The notes under the pieces: model-generated | Seen by the model: only the letters and a program-made list of their open reading frames with translations | Told to the model about the DNA's origin: nothing | Database searches by the model: none | NCBI GenBank assembly: GCA_934294885.1 | Contig: CAKRAK010000011.1 | Span: 1 to 64,000 of the forward strand | Length of the DNA stretch: 64,000 bases | Reading direction: 5' to 3' | From: an uncultured Lachnospiraceae bacterium | GTDB taxonomy: Bacteria; Bacillota; Clostridia; Lachnospirales; Lachnospiraceae | Position numbers and translations under genes: made by a program | Shown: one piece after another, positions 16,494-26,046 of the stretch | How positions within the stretch are numbered: the first letter of the stretch is position 1 | Layout of the letters: each line of letters begins with the position of its first letter

Positions 16494-17415
16494 AAATTGC
16501 TGTCACCCATTCTTTATAAATATCTATCCTGTTGCGCACTACGTCCAAATAACTCATATGGAGTTTTCGTGTTATTTCTCCAACTCCTTCTGTGCTGATT
16601 TTATATCTATCAATACTTAATATCGGTGTCAATTCCATAGCAGATCCACATAAAAATGCCTCATCACAGGTATATAACTCTGTTCGGTCAATCGTCCTCT
16701 CCAAAATCGGAATATTCATATATTGAGCAATTTTTATTATTGTATCCCTTGTGATACTTTCCAAAACACTATCTGTCAACTGCGGGGTAATTAACACGCC
16801 ATCCTTAACCATGAAAAAACACGAACCGGGTCCCTCAGCAACCTTTCCGGCCTCATTTAAAAAAAGACATGTATCATATCCATTTCTCAGAGCTTCTCTC
16901 TGACCAACTCTACTATTAATATAATTCGCCCCACACTTAATTCTTGGAGATAATGTTTCATCGCTAATCCTTCTCCAAGACGTTACACATACATTTAATC
17001 CCTTTTTATTATACTCTGCACTCGTCCTTCCTCTCGGAATTGGAGCAATAAACATTTCCACCGGGCCTTCCGAACCCCATGAACCAAATCCATCAACAAA
17101 GAGTGTTTGTCGTACAGAAAGATTTTCATCATACTCATTTGCTTTAATAACATCAACCAAAGCTTGTTTTAGTTCTTCTTTTGAATATGGGCAATCAATC
17201 TGTAACAGTCTGGCTGATTTCAATAGACGATTATAATGATCATCCAAACGAAATGCATATAATTGTTTTTGTTCCTCATTCCAATAACAAGGAATACCTT
17301 CAAATACATTTAATCCAAATTGTGCAGTTGGAGCAAGAGCATTTACCTTTGCATCATTAACATCAACGATATCCCCTTTAAACCATATTCTTCTGTGTTC
17401 TACATCATATTTCAT
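16486..17415 (-). CDS. Class IV PLP aminotransferase (branched-chain aminotransferase-like)
   Basis: 309 residues, the usual length for IlvE-type enzymes. Visible family blocks are GLNVFEGIPCYW, RLDDHYNRLLKSARLL, the PLP-binding lysine in SPRIKCGANYINSR, LNEAGKVAEGPGSCFFMV, and VLESITRDTIIKIA with the phosphate-binding GSAMELTPI at the end. It moves an amino group between glutamate and a 2-oxo acid. Placement inside the exopolysaccharide operon, with an aldolase and a decarboxylase gene nearby, argues for a dedicated role in making a glycan substituent rather than Ile/Val/Leu synthesis. GGGAG before MKYDVEH sets the start. Confidence 0.88.
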   Translation of the reverse strand: MKYDVEHRRIWFKGDIVDVNDAKVNALAPTAQFGLNVFEGIPCYWNEEQKQLYAFRLDDHYNRLLKSARLLQIDCPYSKEELKQALVDVIKANEYDENLSVRQTLFVDGFGSWGSEGPVEMFIAPIPRGRTSAEYNKKGLNVCVTSWRRISDETLSPRIKCGANYINSRVGQREALRNGYDTCLFLNEAGKVAEGPGSCFFMVKDGVLITPQLTDSVLESITRDTIIKIAQYMNIPILERTIDRTELYTCDEAFLCGSAMELTPILSIDRYKISTEGVGEITRKLHMSYLDVVRNRIDIYKEWVTAIYD

Positions 17416-17431
17416 AATCTCATCTCTCCCA

Positions 17432-18115
17432 TCAGTCCGGCATATGAGCAATACGTATTATTTCTTCTTCTGCCAGTTTTGCAGCATCAACATCATCCAT
17501 TGATTTGTCTATTTTATTTTCATATATATCTTCCTTTTGAAATACCTTAATGACCGATTCAAAAAGAATTTTAATATCGATCAAAATCCCCCATTTATTA
17601 AACAAGTCAACATACTGATTATCATACTCCACCTTATCGTCCCAAGAAATATCATTTCTTCCTTTTACCTGTGCCAAACCCGTCAAACCGGCTTTCACCC
17701 TAAATCTCTTTTTATACCTCTTATTAAGAGTATCATAATCTCCCAGTTCATATGTAACACATGGTCTTGGACCGACTACTGACATCTCGCCCCTCAATAT
17801 ATTGAATAACTGCGGTAGTTCATCGGCACTGGAATCACGAAGTTTTCTTCCTACCTTTGTTACCCTTGGGTCATTCTCGTAATTGAATAGTCCGGTTCCC
17901 ATTTTCTCAGCATTCGTAACCATTGATCGAAACTTGAACATCTGAAAAACCTTCCCATCCTTTGTTCTTCTTCCCTGCTTAAACAATATCGGACCTTTTG
18001 AATCTCTTTTAATAGCAATTGCTATTCCTATCCATACCGGCAATAACAATACAATCGCGATTCCTGAAGAAAGAACATCAAAGGCTCTTTTAATATACAA
18101 ATTCATTTTCTTCAT
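17432..18115 (-). CDS. Undecaprenyl-phosphate sugar-1-phosphate transferase (initiating PGT)
   Basis: 227 residues of the small PglC/WcaJ C-domain type. One re-entrant N-terminal helix (AFDVLSSGIAIVLLLPVWIGIAIAI) is followed by GPILFKQGRRTKDGKVFQMFKFRSM, then SADELPQLFNILRGEMSVVGPRP and the RFRVKAGLTGLAQVKGR segment. It starts repeat-unit assembly by moving a sugar phosphate onto undecaprenyl phosphate at the inner membrane face. The family catalytic Asp-Glu pair is present in the ADELPQ motif. AGAGG lies 8 bp upstream of the ATG. The donor is probably a CapD-derived UDP-sugar. Confidence 0.93.
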   Translation of the reverse strand: MKKMNLYIKRAFDVLSSGIAIVLLLPVWIGIAIAIKRDSKGPILFKQGRRTKDGKVFQMFKFRSMVTNAEKMGTGLFNYENDPRVTKVGRKLRDSSADELPQLFNILRGEMSVVGPRPCVTYELGDYDTLNKRYKKRFRVKAGLTGLAQVKGRNDISWDDKVEYDNQYVDLFNKWGILIDIKILFESVIKVFQKEDIYENKIDKSMDDVDAAKLAEEEIIRIAHMPD

Positions 18116-18126
18116 TTATATTACCT

Positions 18127-19338
18127 CTAAAATTGAAATGTATGAAAAATATCATCAAACGTCTCAGCTTCCTTAATCACTTCTATCTTATCCCCACAAA
18201 TATCTAACACAGGAAAATTAGGGAGAATAAACGGTGGTTTCATCACCAGAGAATATGATCCACAGTTGCTTATCACTATGACATCTCCTACCGCTAATGA
18301 ACCACAGTAATTTTTATATAAAACATCTGATTCAATACACGTAAAGCCGACTAAATCAATATCTGTATATTCCATTTGCTCATTTCCCATCGCAATTACC
18401 TCTAACGGTGGATTCACACCCGTCATGCTAATATTCTTCTGACTTCCTAAAACCGAGGCTATATTTTTTCCACGAACCTGTTTTATTGTTTTAACAGTCC
18501 CAACAAATTTCATACAATCCCCAACAAGTGCAGAACCCGGTTCAATTAATAATTCTGGTTTAACATCTTTATCATTAAAATAATCCGCAATAATTGTTGC
18601 CGCTGCTACTGCATATTCATTATATTCGGGAATTCGTGTACTGAATTGTGCCTTTAAGGAATCATCCATCTTTCCAAAAATACCACCTCCCAAATCAATT
18701 CTATCAGGTATAATCCCAATCTTTTCAATAACATCAACCATTCCTCTTGCTCTGGCAGACCAATATTCCACTTGACGCTTTGCAAAATGGCACTGAAGAT
18801 TTTTCAATTTGAGACTATCATTATTTTGAATAAACGACAAAACCTGTTCAAAATCATCACTGTTTACATCAAGTCCAAAACGAGAAAGAACATCATCACC
18901 AACATCATAATTGCATCTGATACCTAAATTTAGTATGGTGTCTTTATGATTATCTACAATAGGTTTTATAATGGAAAGTTCTTCTAGCGAATCAATATTA
19001 AGAGTTCCACCAGCAACCAGAAACTTTTCAATTTGGTCCGGATTTTTTATAGGACCATTCCATATTATACGTTCTGCATCCACCCCTATTCTAAGTGCCA
19101 GTTCCATTTCCATCTCTGATACAACTTCTGCGTAACCACCAAGTTCATCAACAATTTTACACAGCTTTGGAGTATAATTTGTTTTATAGGAGTAAGCAAT
19201 ATTAAAGTTGGAGTAAATAGCAGAAAAACAAGCCTTCAGCTCCTTAAAATTTCTTTTAAATTGCTCTGAATCAAGCAGATAAAATGCCTCTCCATACCCT
19301 GCTTTTAACTTTTCAACTACACTCTTATTTATTATCAT
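18127..19338 (-). CDS. PLP-dependent decarboxylase, LysA/ornithine decarboxylase fold III
   Basis: 403 residues. The N-terminal alanine-racemase-like barrel contains the PLP lysine in NIAYSYKTNYTP, AEVVSEMEMELAL, WNGPIKNPDQI, and the phosphate-binding GGGIFG. The C-terminal domain has CIESDVLY, corresponding to the CESxD motif that contacts the substrate amine in DAP and ornithine decarboxylases. It probably removes a carboxylate from an amino acid made by the neighbouring aldolase and aminotransferase. Its ATG overlaps the aldolase stop codon by 4 bp. True lysine synthesis is unlikely given the context, but cannot be excluded. Confidence 0.82.
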   Translation of the reverse strand: MIINKSVVEKLKAGYGEAFYLLDSEQFKRNFKELKACFSAIYSNFNIAYSYKTNYTPKLCKIVDELGGYAEVVSEMEMELALRIGVDAERIIWNGPIKNPDQIEKFLVAGGTLNIDSLEELSIIKPIVDNHKDTILNLGIRCNYDVGDDVLSRFGLDVNSDDFEQVLSFIQNNDSLKLKNLQCHFAKRQVEYWSARARGMVDVIEKIGIIPDRIDLGGGIFGKMDDSLKAQFSTRIPEYNEYAVAAATIIADYFNDKDVKPELLIEPGSALVGDCMKFVGTVKTIKQVRGKNIASVLGSQKNISMTGVNPPLEVIAMGNEQMEYTDIDLVGFTCIESDVLYKNYCGSLAVGDVIVISNCGSYSLVMKPPFILPNFPVLDICGDKIEVIKEAETFDDIFHTFQF

Positions 19339-20174
19339 AATCCATTCCTCTTTATATTAACTATATGCTGCACTAAGGTTTCAACAACTCTCTTATTTTC
19401 TTCTAACTCTTCAACCGGCATTTCATCAACTTGTTTTTCAAAATTCCTTAAAATTTCCATATTTGTTGAAAAAACCTTTTCGATTTCCGCATTGTTTCTT
19501 ATTTCTTCGGCATTACAAAAACTTCTCGACAAGATTGCTCGTGTTGAGCCTAGTCTATAATGTTCCATTATTATCTTTTCTGCCGGCAGCATTCCCTCCC
19601 CGATTTTAGCAATTCCACCAAATCCATAAGGAATACCTGCCAACTTAATCTTTTCACATAGCTTCTCAACAGTTCCATTAGCCAGTAATTCGAACATAAA
19701 AGTCAATCCATATGATAGATGCAGATCGTTTAAACCAATATGTATTTCATCTATATGGGAAAGCTTTAATACTTCATCTAAACATTCAACAGCCTCTTTC
19801 GTTTCAAGCAAAAGACTTGTTCTAACTCGTCCTCCGACACAATGAAGAAATTCTTGTACCTCTTTTACCGATTTCCACATTGGAAGCATAACAATATCGG
19901 CACCGGCTTTAATAACATCATCTATTTCTTTAATAGATGCCACATTCCATGGATTTACCCGAACCATTAATTCACTCACACTTAATAATGGCTTTATTTT
20001 TACAATATCATCTATCGAATGTTTCGATTTTACAGTATTCATTCCCTTTTGACGTTCCTCTTTACCTAATGTCTCAAGATCTATCCAAATTCTGTCAACT
20101 CCATACTTTTCAGCAATCAATGCCACCTGACTATTGTTTGTTATATACATCAAGTTCAATGCCATACTAATCAT
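19335..20174 (-). CDS. HpcH/HpaI aldolase/citrate lyase-family protein
   Basis: 279 residues with the beta/alpha-barrel pattern of HpcH/HpaI and CitE-like enzymes: KYGVDRIWIDLETLGKEERQKG at the start (acid for metal binding), MVRVNPWN with ADIVMLPMWKSVKEV, LLLETKEAV (Glu ligand), and EIHIGLNDLHLSYG. The family does Mg2+-dependent aldol cleavage or condensation with pyruvate or acyl-CoA. In this operon a condensation giving a hydroxy-oxo acid for the aminotransferase is a reasonable idea, not shown. The start at 20174 is 3-5 bp from GAGGAG; the ATG at 20165 is an alternative. Confidence 0.78.
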   Translation of the reverse strand: MISMALNLMYITNNSQVALIAEKYGVDRIWIDLETLGKEERQKGMNTVKSKHSIDDIVKIKPLLSVSELMVRVNPWNVASIKEIDDVIKAGADIVMLPMWKSVKEVQEFLHCVGGRVRTSLLLETKEAVECLDEVLKLSHIDEIHIGLNDLHLSYGLTFMFELLANGTVEKLCEKIKLAGIPYGFGGIAKIGEGMLPAEKIIMEHYRLGSTRAILSRSFCNAEEIRNNAEIEKVFSTNMEILRNFEKQVDEMPVEELEENKRVVETLVQHIVNIKRNGL

Positions 20175-20200
20175 ATACTCCTCTATACAGATTAAATATC

Positions 20201-22165
20201 CTACGCCGGATGATACGTACTCACCACGTCCTGAACCAGTTCCCTGATATCACTCCGATTCTTATAAGAAGCCTCCATCAGCTCATCTAACTGTCCTAAA
20301 AATACCTCGATATCAAAGGGAATCGGACATCCGATATGGATGAGGTCATTCTTTGTCTTCTTAAGACCTTCCTCAGCCATAAGCTTTTCTTCATAGAGCT
20401 TCTCACCCGGTCTTAACCCGGTATACTCTATCTTAATATCTACATCCGGCACATAGCCGCTGCAGCGGATCAGGTTTTTGGCAAGGTCTGCGATTTTCAC
20501 CGGCTCACCCATATCCAGAACAAAGATTTCTCCTCCCTTGGCATAGGTTCCTGCCTGCAACACAAGGCTTACCGCCTCAGGAATCGTCATAAAGTATCTT
20601 ATAATATCAGGATGGGTTACCGTAACAGGTCCACCTGCTAATATCTGCTTCTTGAATAAAGGAATAACCGAACCATTACTGCCAAGCACGTTACCGAATC
20701 TGACCGCTACAAATTCTGTCTTTGTATTCCGAAGTGCTTCCTGAACCTTCACATTTACATCTCTATCCTTAGTAAGATGGGTAAAGAGCTGTGGAATCTC
20801 ATTTGCCTTCCCTGCCTTAATCTTCGCATCAAATGCCTGCACTACCATCTCACACAATCGTTTGCTGGCACCCATAATATTCGTAGGATTTACTGCCTTG
20901 TCCGTACTAATCAGAACAAATCGTTCACACCCATGGGTCATGGCAGCAAATGCCGTCTTGTAGGTTCCGATTACATTATTCTTAATGGCTTCACAAGGAC
21001 TGTCTTCCATAAGGGGTACATGCTTATGAGCCGCCGCATGATACACAACCTGTGGTCTGTAATCCTCAAATACCTGAAAGATCTTACGGCTGTCTCTTAC
21101 GGAACCGATAATGGTTTCAAGGACAAGCTCCGGATACTTTCTCTTAAGCTCTAACTGTATATCATAAGCATTATTCTCATACACATCAAAGATAATAAGC
21201 CTCTTAGGCTTATGGGCTGCAATCTGCCGGCAAAGCTCCGAACCGATAGAACCGCCCCCACCGGTAACCAGTATCGTTTTATTCTCAAGGTAATGAAAGA
21301 TTTCCTCCATCTCTACCTGAATCGGGTCTCTTCCAAGCAAATCCTCTATCTCAACATTACGCAGCTTGCTGACGCTTACATCCCCATTTAACATCTGATA
21401 GATACCGGGAACGATCTTAATCTCGCAGCCACATTCCTTACAGGCATCAATAACTTCCTTCTGTTTTCTTCTGGACACACTCGGCATGGCAATGATAATC
21501 TGGTTAATGTCGTACCGCTCCACACGGTCATTGATACATTCCCTGCCTCCTTCGATTAACACACCACGAAGGTACTGCCCATGCTTCATCTTATCATCAT
21601 CCAGCACACAGCACACCTTAGCAGTCATCTCCTTGGAATGATTAATCTCATCTATAATCAATCGTCCCGCATTTCCTGCACCATACAGCAGGATTCTTGT
21701 GGATGAAGCATCTCCCCTGCCATCCAGACTATGTTTGAACAGCCGAAGGGCACGATAAGAAGCTCTTCCTGCAATTGTAAAGACAATAAAAAACATACCA
21801 AACATGAAATGATAAGACCGTGGCATATAATAAGAATCCACACATACCATAATGATTGTCTGTCCAATTACCACGATGAGGCTTCCCATTAAAGTCTGGG
21901 CAAGCTCTCTGACGCTGACATATTCCCACAGACTGTCGTATAACTGGATGAACTTAAAGACTACCCAAGTAAGAATAATGGTAAAGGGTGCCATCAAAAA
22001 AGCATGCTCCAGATACTTTGTATCAATGTCTGATACATGCATGTCAAAGCGGACAAACAGTGCCAAAAAAGCCGATAACAGCACTGCCATCCCATCATAT
22101 ATCCCAAGCACGAACACTCTTAATGTCTTTTGTCTGTCTATCATTTTTTGTTCTTTTTGCGACAT
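20201..22165 (-). CDS. Membrane-bound nucleotide-sugar 4,6-dehydratase, CapD/FlaA1 long form
   Basis: 654 residues. Four N-terminal membrane helices (about 15-150) precede a CoA-binding-like Rossmann domain (RILLYGAGNAGRLI) and a catalytic SDR domain from about residue 295 (LVTGGGGSIGSELC). The usual SDR Tyr is replaced by Met in MGASKR, as in the PglF/CapD group, and STDKAVNPTNI precedes it. The enzyme converts UDP-GlcNAc to the 4-keto-6-deoxy sugar. Several ATGs are possible; AGGA eight bases before MSQKEQK supports 22165. It lies between the regulatory genes and the sugar-modifying genes. Confidence 0.93.
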   Translation of the reverse strand: MSQKEQKMIDRQKTLRVFVLGIYDGMAVLLSAFLALFVRFDMHVSDIDTKYLEHAFLMAPFTIILTWVVFKFIQLYDSLWEYVSVRELAQTLMGSLIVVIGQTIIMVCVDSYYMPRSYHFMFGMFFIVFTIAGRASYRALRLFKHSLDGRGDASSTRILLYGAGNAGRLIIDEINHSKEMTAKVCCVLDDDKMKHGQYLRGVLIEGGRECINDRVERYDINQIIIAMPSVSRRKQKEVIDACKECGCEIKIVPGIYQMLNGDVSVSKLRNVEIEDLLGRDPIQVEMEEIFHYLENKTILVTGGGGSIGSELCRQIAAHKPKRLIIFDVYENNAYDIQLELKRKYPELVLETIIGSVRDSRKIFQVFEDYRPQVVYHAAAHKHVPLMEDSPCEAIKNNVIGTYKTAFAAMTHGCERFVLISTDKAVNPTNIMGASKRLCEMVVQAFDAKIKAGKANEIPQLFTHLTKDRDVNVKVQEALRNTKTEFVAVRFGNVLGSNGSVIPLFKKQILAGGPVTVTHPDIIRYFMTIPEAVSLVLQAGTYAKGGEIFVLDMGEPVKIADLAKNLIRCSGYVPDVDIKIEYTGLRPGEKLYEEKLMAEEGLKKTKNDLIHIGCPIPFDIEVFLGQLDELMEASYKNRSDIRELVQDVVSTYHPA

Positions 22166-22250
22166 TCTCTCATTCCTCATCTGTAAATAAGCCGACTGTC
22201 TGTTATATCCACAAACGAACCGGCTCTCTTCACATTCACACTACCTGTTA

Positions 22251-22976
22251 CTACTCTTCTTCCTCTTTACCGTACTCTCCATAATTACCATAGTATTTTC
22301 CATAGTAATTACCGTAGTAGCCCTTACCATAGTAGCCATATCCTTTACCGCCCATCTCTACCTTGTTAAGGACGGCTCCAAGAATCTTACAGCCACTTTG
22401 CTCTAACTGCTTCTTGACTCTTTGTACAATCTTATAGCTTGCATTATCCGTCTCAATAACAATAATGGCGCCATCACATTCCTTTGCAATAATGGCTGCA
22501 TCAATTACGCTGCCAAGAGGCGGACAATCAATGATAATATAATCATAGTGTTCTCTTCCATATGCGATTAAATCCTTAAACCGTTGATTGCCAAGCAGCT
22601 CCGATGGATTCGGTGCTGACTGACCGGTAAAGATAATACTGAAGTTCTCTACATTTGTCTCATAGATTACTTCCTCTAACTTACTTTGTCCTGTAAGATA
22701 ATGGGATAATCCCTTTGTTTCGATATCTACACCGTAACGAACGACCGTAACGGACTTACGGATATCTGCATCAATATATAAAACCTTCTTATCATCCTCT
22801 GCTAAAGAATTTGCCAGATTAAAAGACACGGCAGACTTTCCTTCATTAGGAACAGAGCTTGTAAGTGCAATCACCTTCACATCATCCCCGGAAAACCGGA
22901 TATTGGTACGAAGTGTTTTATATGCTTCATTTGTCTTAAAGTCTAATTCTTTCTTTTTCTCAAAATTAACCTTCAT
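22251..22976 (-). CDS. BY-kinase, exopolysaccharide tyrosine autokinase CpsD/CapB type
   Basis: 241 residues. Walker A (SSVPNEGKSAVS), Walker A' (VLYIDADIRKS) and Walker B (YIIIDCPPLG) identify a bacterial tyrosine kinase. The last 35 residues form a Tyr/Gly-rich tail (repeats of YYGK and NYYG, ten or so tyrosines) where autophosphorylation takes place, ending in an acidic run. It works with the membrane activator encoded just upstream (CpsC-like) to control chain length and export; the CpsB-like phosphatase reverses it. GGGGGAAG precedes the start. Confidence 0.95.
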   Translation of the reverse strand: MKVNFEKKKELDFKTNEAYKTLRTNIRFSGDDVKVIALTSSVPNEGKSAVSFNLANSLAEDDKKVLYIDADIRKSVTVVRYGVDIETKGLSHYLTGQSKLEEVIYETNVENFSIIFTGQSAPNPSELLGNQRFKDLIAYGREHYDYIIIDCPPLGSVIDAAIIAKECDGAIIVIETDNASYKIVQRVKKQLEQSGCKILGAVLNKVEMGGKGYGYYGKGYYGNYYGKYYGNYGEYGKEEEE

Positions 22977-22990
22977 CTTAACACTTCCCC

Positions 22991-23770
22991 CTATCTGTTC
23001 TTTCCGGATGCTTTCTTTGCTTTTTTCCGCTTCTTTCGTTCCGCAACCATATCCTTGTCATGTCCTCTGGTTGCCTTCTTTGAAGTTCCTTCCTCTAGCG
23101 GAATAATACCAAGGGTATTAATACCGATGTACTTCTCCACATCCTCAGATGTATGGATAGAATCATTCATCAGGAACATCGCGATAATCACACCTGCTGA
23201 CAACACGAATCCGATTAACGCGCCCATAACAGCATTTTTTGCTGTGCTAGGACTTGTCTTTTCCTCCGGTACATGACCATAATCAGCTACATTCGGTGCT
23301 TCCGTCTCCATAATCTCTTCCATTCGGGAAGCAGATACATCTGTAAGCTTATCTACAATCGTCTTAGCCATATAAGCATCGTGATTATTTACCGTAATGT
23401 TAATAAAACGGGTATCCTGTGGATTCTCCACCGATACGTTTGCAACGAATTCCTCATAAGTCATATCCAGCTCCAGCTCTTCGATTACTTTATCCACAAC
23501 CGGACGGCTTTTAATAAATACCTGATAATCCTTTGTAAGAGAGGAACCAACCTGTAAGTCCGTCAAAGAGGTAATACTGGTTGACTTGCTCATAACATAA
23601 AGTGTGGATGTAGAGCTGTATACAGGCTCTATAAATGCCAATGTATATCCTGCTGCGATTCCAAAGCCTAAAGCTGTTGCAAGAATAATAACCCATATCT
23701 TACTAAGCAACACATAAAAGATTTCTAACAAATCAATTTCTATTTCTTCATTCTGCTGGTTTGTTTCCAT
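22991..23770 (-). CDS. Wzz/CpsC-type chain-length determinant and kinase activator
   Basis: 259 residues with two membrane helices (about 24-44 and 176-198) bracketing an extracellular domain, as in CpsC/YveK. It begins with an acidic NEEIEIDLLEIFYVLLSK and has SSTLYVMSKSTSITSL plus DTRFINITVNNHDAYMAKTIV. The cytoplasmic C-terminus is very basic, which fits binding to the BY-kinase. It modulates polymer length through Wzy. GGGAG before the ATG supports the start; 14 bp to the kinase gene. Confidence 0.93.
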   Translation of the reverse strand: METNQQNEEIEIDLLEIFYVLLSKIWVIILATALGFGIAAGYTLAFIEPVYSSTSTLYVMSKSTSITSLTDLQVGSSLTKDYQVFIKSRPVVDKVIEELELDMTYEEFVANVSVENPQDTRFINITVNNHDAYMAKTIVDKLTDVSASRMEEIMETEAPNVADYGHVPEEKTSPSTAKNAVMGALIGFVLSAGVIIAMFLMNDSIHTSEDVEKYIGINTLGIIPLEEGTSKKATRGHDKDMVAERKKRKKAKKASGKNR

Positions 23771-23783
23771 TCTATTTCTCCCT

Positions 23784-24509
23784 CTATTGTAAATATTGAT
23801 TCTCTATCATCTTCTGCGGATTCGTTACGAATATCTCTTCTAACATATCTCTTCCACACTTCTTTTCAATCCAACCTACATAATCCTTAATATAGGGTGC
23901 CCGGTTATCCAGGTCATGGGCATCTGTTCCAAAGAAGCTGATATACCCTTCCTTCACAAGCTTCTTGCACCATCTGGCATTCTCATCCAATATGCCGCCA
24001 TATACACTGGATATATTCATCTGCAATGTAACATCCATATTAATCAGCTCATCTAATCGTTCCGGATGCTTAAAAAGGCACTGATAACGCTCCACATGAG
24101 CGATAATCGGGCGAAATCTTGCGTTGATAATCTGACGCATCGCCTCATATACCTCCTTATAACCAATCCGGATGTTAAACTCAACAAGGACATACTTCGT
24201 ATCATTCATAGTCTGGATCAGACCTGCCTTCAAATCATCTGTGATACCATTATCCCACAAAACCTCGTTACCTAAGTACAAGGTAAGCTCCGGGTACTTC
24301 TCATGAACAGCCGACTTAAATTCCTCAAATCTTAGTTTTAATTCATCCCTTGTATAAGGATTCTTATGTCTCATATAATGAGGTGTCAGAACAAGCTGTC
24401 TGGTACCTTCCTGATAAGCAATATCAATCATCCCCATAGATTCTTCCAAATCCTGGGAACCATCATCTACCCCCGGAAGGATATGATTATGTATATCAAA
24501 ATAATTCAT
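23784..24509 (-). CDS. PHP-family protein-tyrosine phosphatase CpsB/YwqE
   Basis: 241 residues starting with the metal-binding DIHNHILPGVDDG. Further PHP-domain ligands are in LTPHYMRH, GNEVLW, AHVERYQ and FFGTDAHDLDNRAP. Mn2+-dependent phosphatases of this family dephosphorylate the BY-kinase tail and reset polysaccharide synthesis. AAGGAG six bases before MNYFDIH defines the start, 10 bp after the stop of the preceding membrane-protein gene. Length and motifs are standard for the family. Confidence 0.95.
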   Translation of the reverse strand: MNYFDIHNHILPGVDDGSQDLEESMGMIDIAYQEGTRQLVLTPHYMRHKNPYTRDELKLRFEEFKSAVHEKYPELTLYLGNEVLWDNGITDDLKAGLIQTMNDTKYVLVEFNIRIGYKEVYEAMRQIINARFRPIIAHVERYQCLFKHPERLDELINMDVTLQMNISSVYGGILDENARWCKKLVKEGYISFFGTDAHDLDNRAPYIKDYVGWIEKKCGRDMLEEIFVTNPQKMIENQYLQ

Positions 24510-24519
24510 CGTAATCTCC

Positions 24520-26019
24520 TTACTCACTGCGTCTGTTCTTAAGATTCAAAAACAGACCGAATAAAATCATTCCCATTACCACCATAAAGGCTGTCATTGC
24601 CGTCATTACAGAGGTAAATTGTTTGATACAGGAAACTAAGAACAGATATAAGTAATCCGGTTCTATGTACATATATGCATATGGTTTTGCAACCAATAAT
24701 ACCATTACACCAATCATCAGAATGAATCCCGCAATCAGGAAGGAAGCCGCCATATGTTTCATTCCCCGTTCTCTTTGCTGATCCATGAAATACATGAATA
24801 TCATGCCAAGTATGCCGCTAAGAAGCAGTGCCCCGCCGGCAAGCTTAACAACACTCTTATAACTACGTTCCAGATTCGCCACATAAGGAGCTACATTACT
24901 GTCGGGAATCGGCGTTTCTTTCTTACCGTCTAATATCTTCATGGTATTCTGCTTAATGGCAAACAGATAATCCTCATAAGTCTGAATCGTTTTCATCTCA
25001 GAAGTCTGAATATCCTTCTCCGTTGCATCATCAACCATATCAGCCAGATATTCGGAATACGCATATCGGAAATAACCACTGCTTTGCATGTTTCTCATAA
25101 TAACATCTCGGTTAAACAGTCCCGCCTTCAGGCCTGCAAGTAAAAATACACCAAGAATGCTTATGGTGGTTGTTACGGTAAGAACCGCTCTTACCCGGTG
25201 ACGAATCACCTTTCTTCTGCTATGTCCATGGTTTCGACGCTTACGGTTCTTTACCCGGAATACCATGCACTTTCCAGCAAGCAAAAAAACAATACCAACA
25301 ACTGTTACCAAAAGAACCACTGCCGAAGCAATCTGAATTCCCAAAATCACACCGGAAGGAATCATATTCTTTTTCTTAGAAAGAATCACCTTCTTGTTGT
25401 CCTTTGTGGATACTACTACATCATCCTGGTCTAACTCCACCAATACAGATGCCGACTCCTCCTTCGGTCTTTGCTGTAATGTAGTCTTAGCCTCCGTTGG
25501 ATTATCCATAACTTCCCAGATATTGCCATCTGAAGAAGAAAGCCATTCATCTACATCCACAGCTCCATTCCCTGCAGAAGCATCCTCTGTCGATGCATCC
25601 TCTGTGGTTCCGGCTTCCGTACTTCCGGCTTCTGTCGTGCCATCCTCTGTGGTTCTGTCCTCTGTCGTACCATCTTCTGTTGTTCTATCTTCTGTAGAGC
25701 CACCTACCTCGTAGAGATACCCCTGTGCCACACCCTCTGCCACACTGCCATACATCCGGCTGATTGCTTCACTTGCCTGTTCCGCAGTCAAATCCACATT
25801 ATCTCTACATAGATATACATTCAGTGTATTGATATAAGAGCTTTGTGCCCGGTAAGTTCTTCCTTCGTAAGTAAATGTTCCACTTGCAGCAGCAATCACT
25901 CTGGCTTCGTTTCCATTGATTCCTCCTGCAAATGCAACCATTTTCGGACAAACCATTCCTATAAAAATCATACCTAACATAATGAACCATATTTTTATAA
26001 CATTCTTTCTGTCCTTCAT
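24520..26019 (-). CDS. Unrecognised membrane protein heading the exopolysaccharide operon
   Basis: 499 residues, no family recognised. A signal-anchor (13-33) precedes a small extracellular domain (34-105) and a low-complexity Thr/Glu/Asp linker (108-150, repeats of TTEDG and TTEAG). A membrane helix follows at about 230-255, then a very basic cytoplasmic loop (RVKNRKRRNHGHSRRKVIRHR) and more helices at about 280-300, 390-410, 425-450 and 465-490, with a C-terminal NLKNRRSE. It has no Wzz-type motif. Its place as first gene, ahead of the phosphatase/kinase pair, suggests a regulatory or assembly role. GGAG precedes the start. Confidence 0.7.
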   Translation of the reverse strand: MKDRKNVIKIWFIMLGMIFIGMVCPKMVAFAGGINGNEARVIAAASGTFTYEGRTYRAQSSYINTLNVYLCRDNVDLTAEQASEAISRMYGSVAEGVAQGYLYEVGGSTEDRTTEDGTTEDRTTEDGTTEAGSTEAGTTEDASTEDASAGNGAVDVDEWLSSSDGNIWEVMDNPTEAKTTLQQRPKEESASVLVELDQDDVVVSTKDNKKVILSKKKNMIPSGVILGIQIASAVVLLVTVVGIVFLLAGKCMVFRVKNRKRRNHGHSRRKVIRHRVRAVLTVTTTISILGVFLLAGLKAGLFNRDVIMRNMQSSGYFRYAYSEYLADMVDDATEKDIQTSEMKTIQTYEDYLFAIKQNTMKILDGKKETPIPDSNVAPYVANLERSYKSVVKLAGGALLLSGILGMIFMYFMDQQRERGMKHMAASFLIAGFILMIGVMVLLVAKPYAYMYIEPDYLYLFLVSCIKQFTSVMTAMTAFMVVMGMILFGLFLNLKNRRSE

Positions 26020-26046
26020 CTTACAGTCTCCACTTTCTTACAAAAT

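Noticed and set aside
16486..17415. Housekeeping ilvE
   Set aside because: Class IV aminotransferase motifs are clear, but substrate specificity cannot be read and the context is glycan synthesis, so no gene symbol was given.
18127..19338. Primary lysine biosynthesis lysA
   Set aside because: The fold and residues allow it, but the gene is embedded and translationally coupled in an exopolysaccharide operon, so the gene symbol was not applied.
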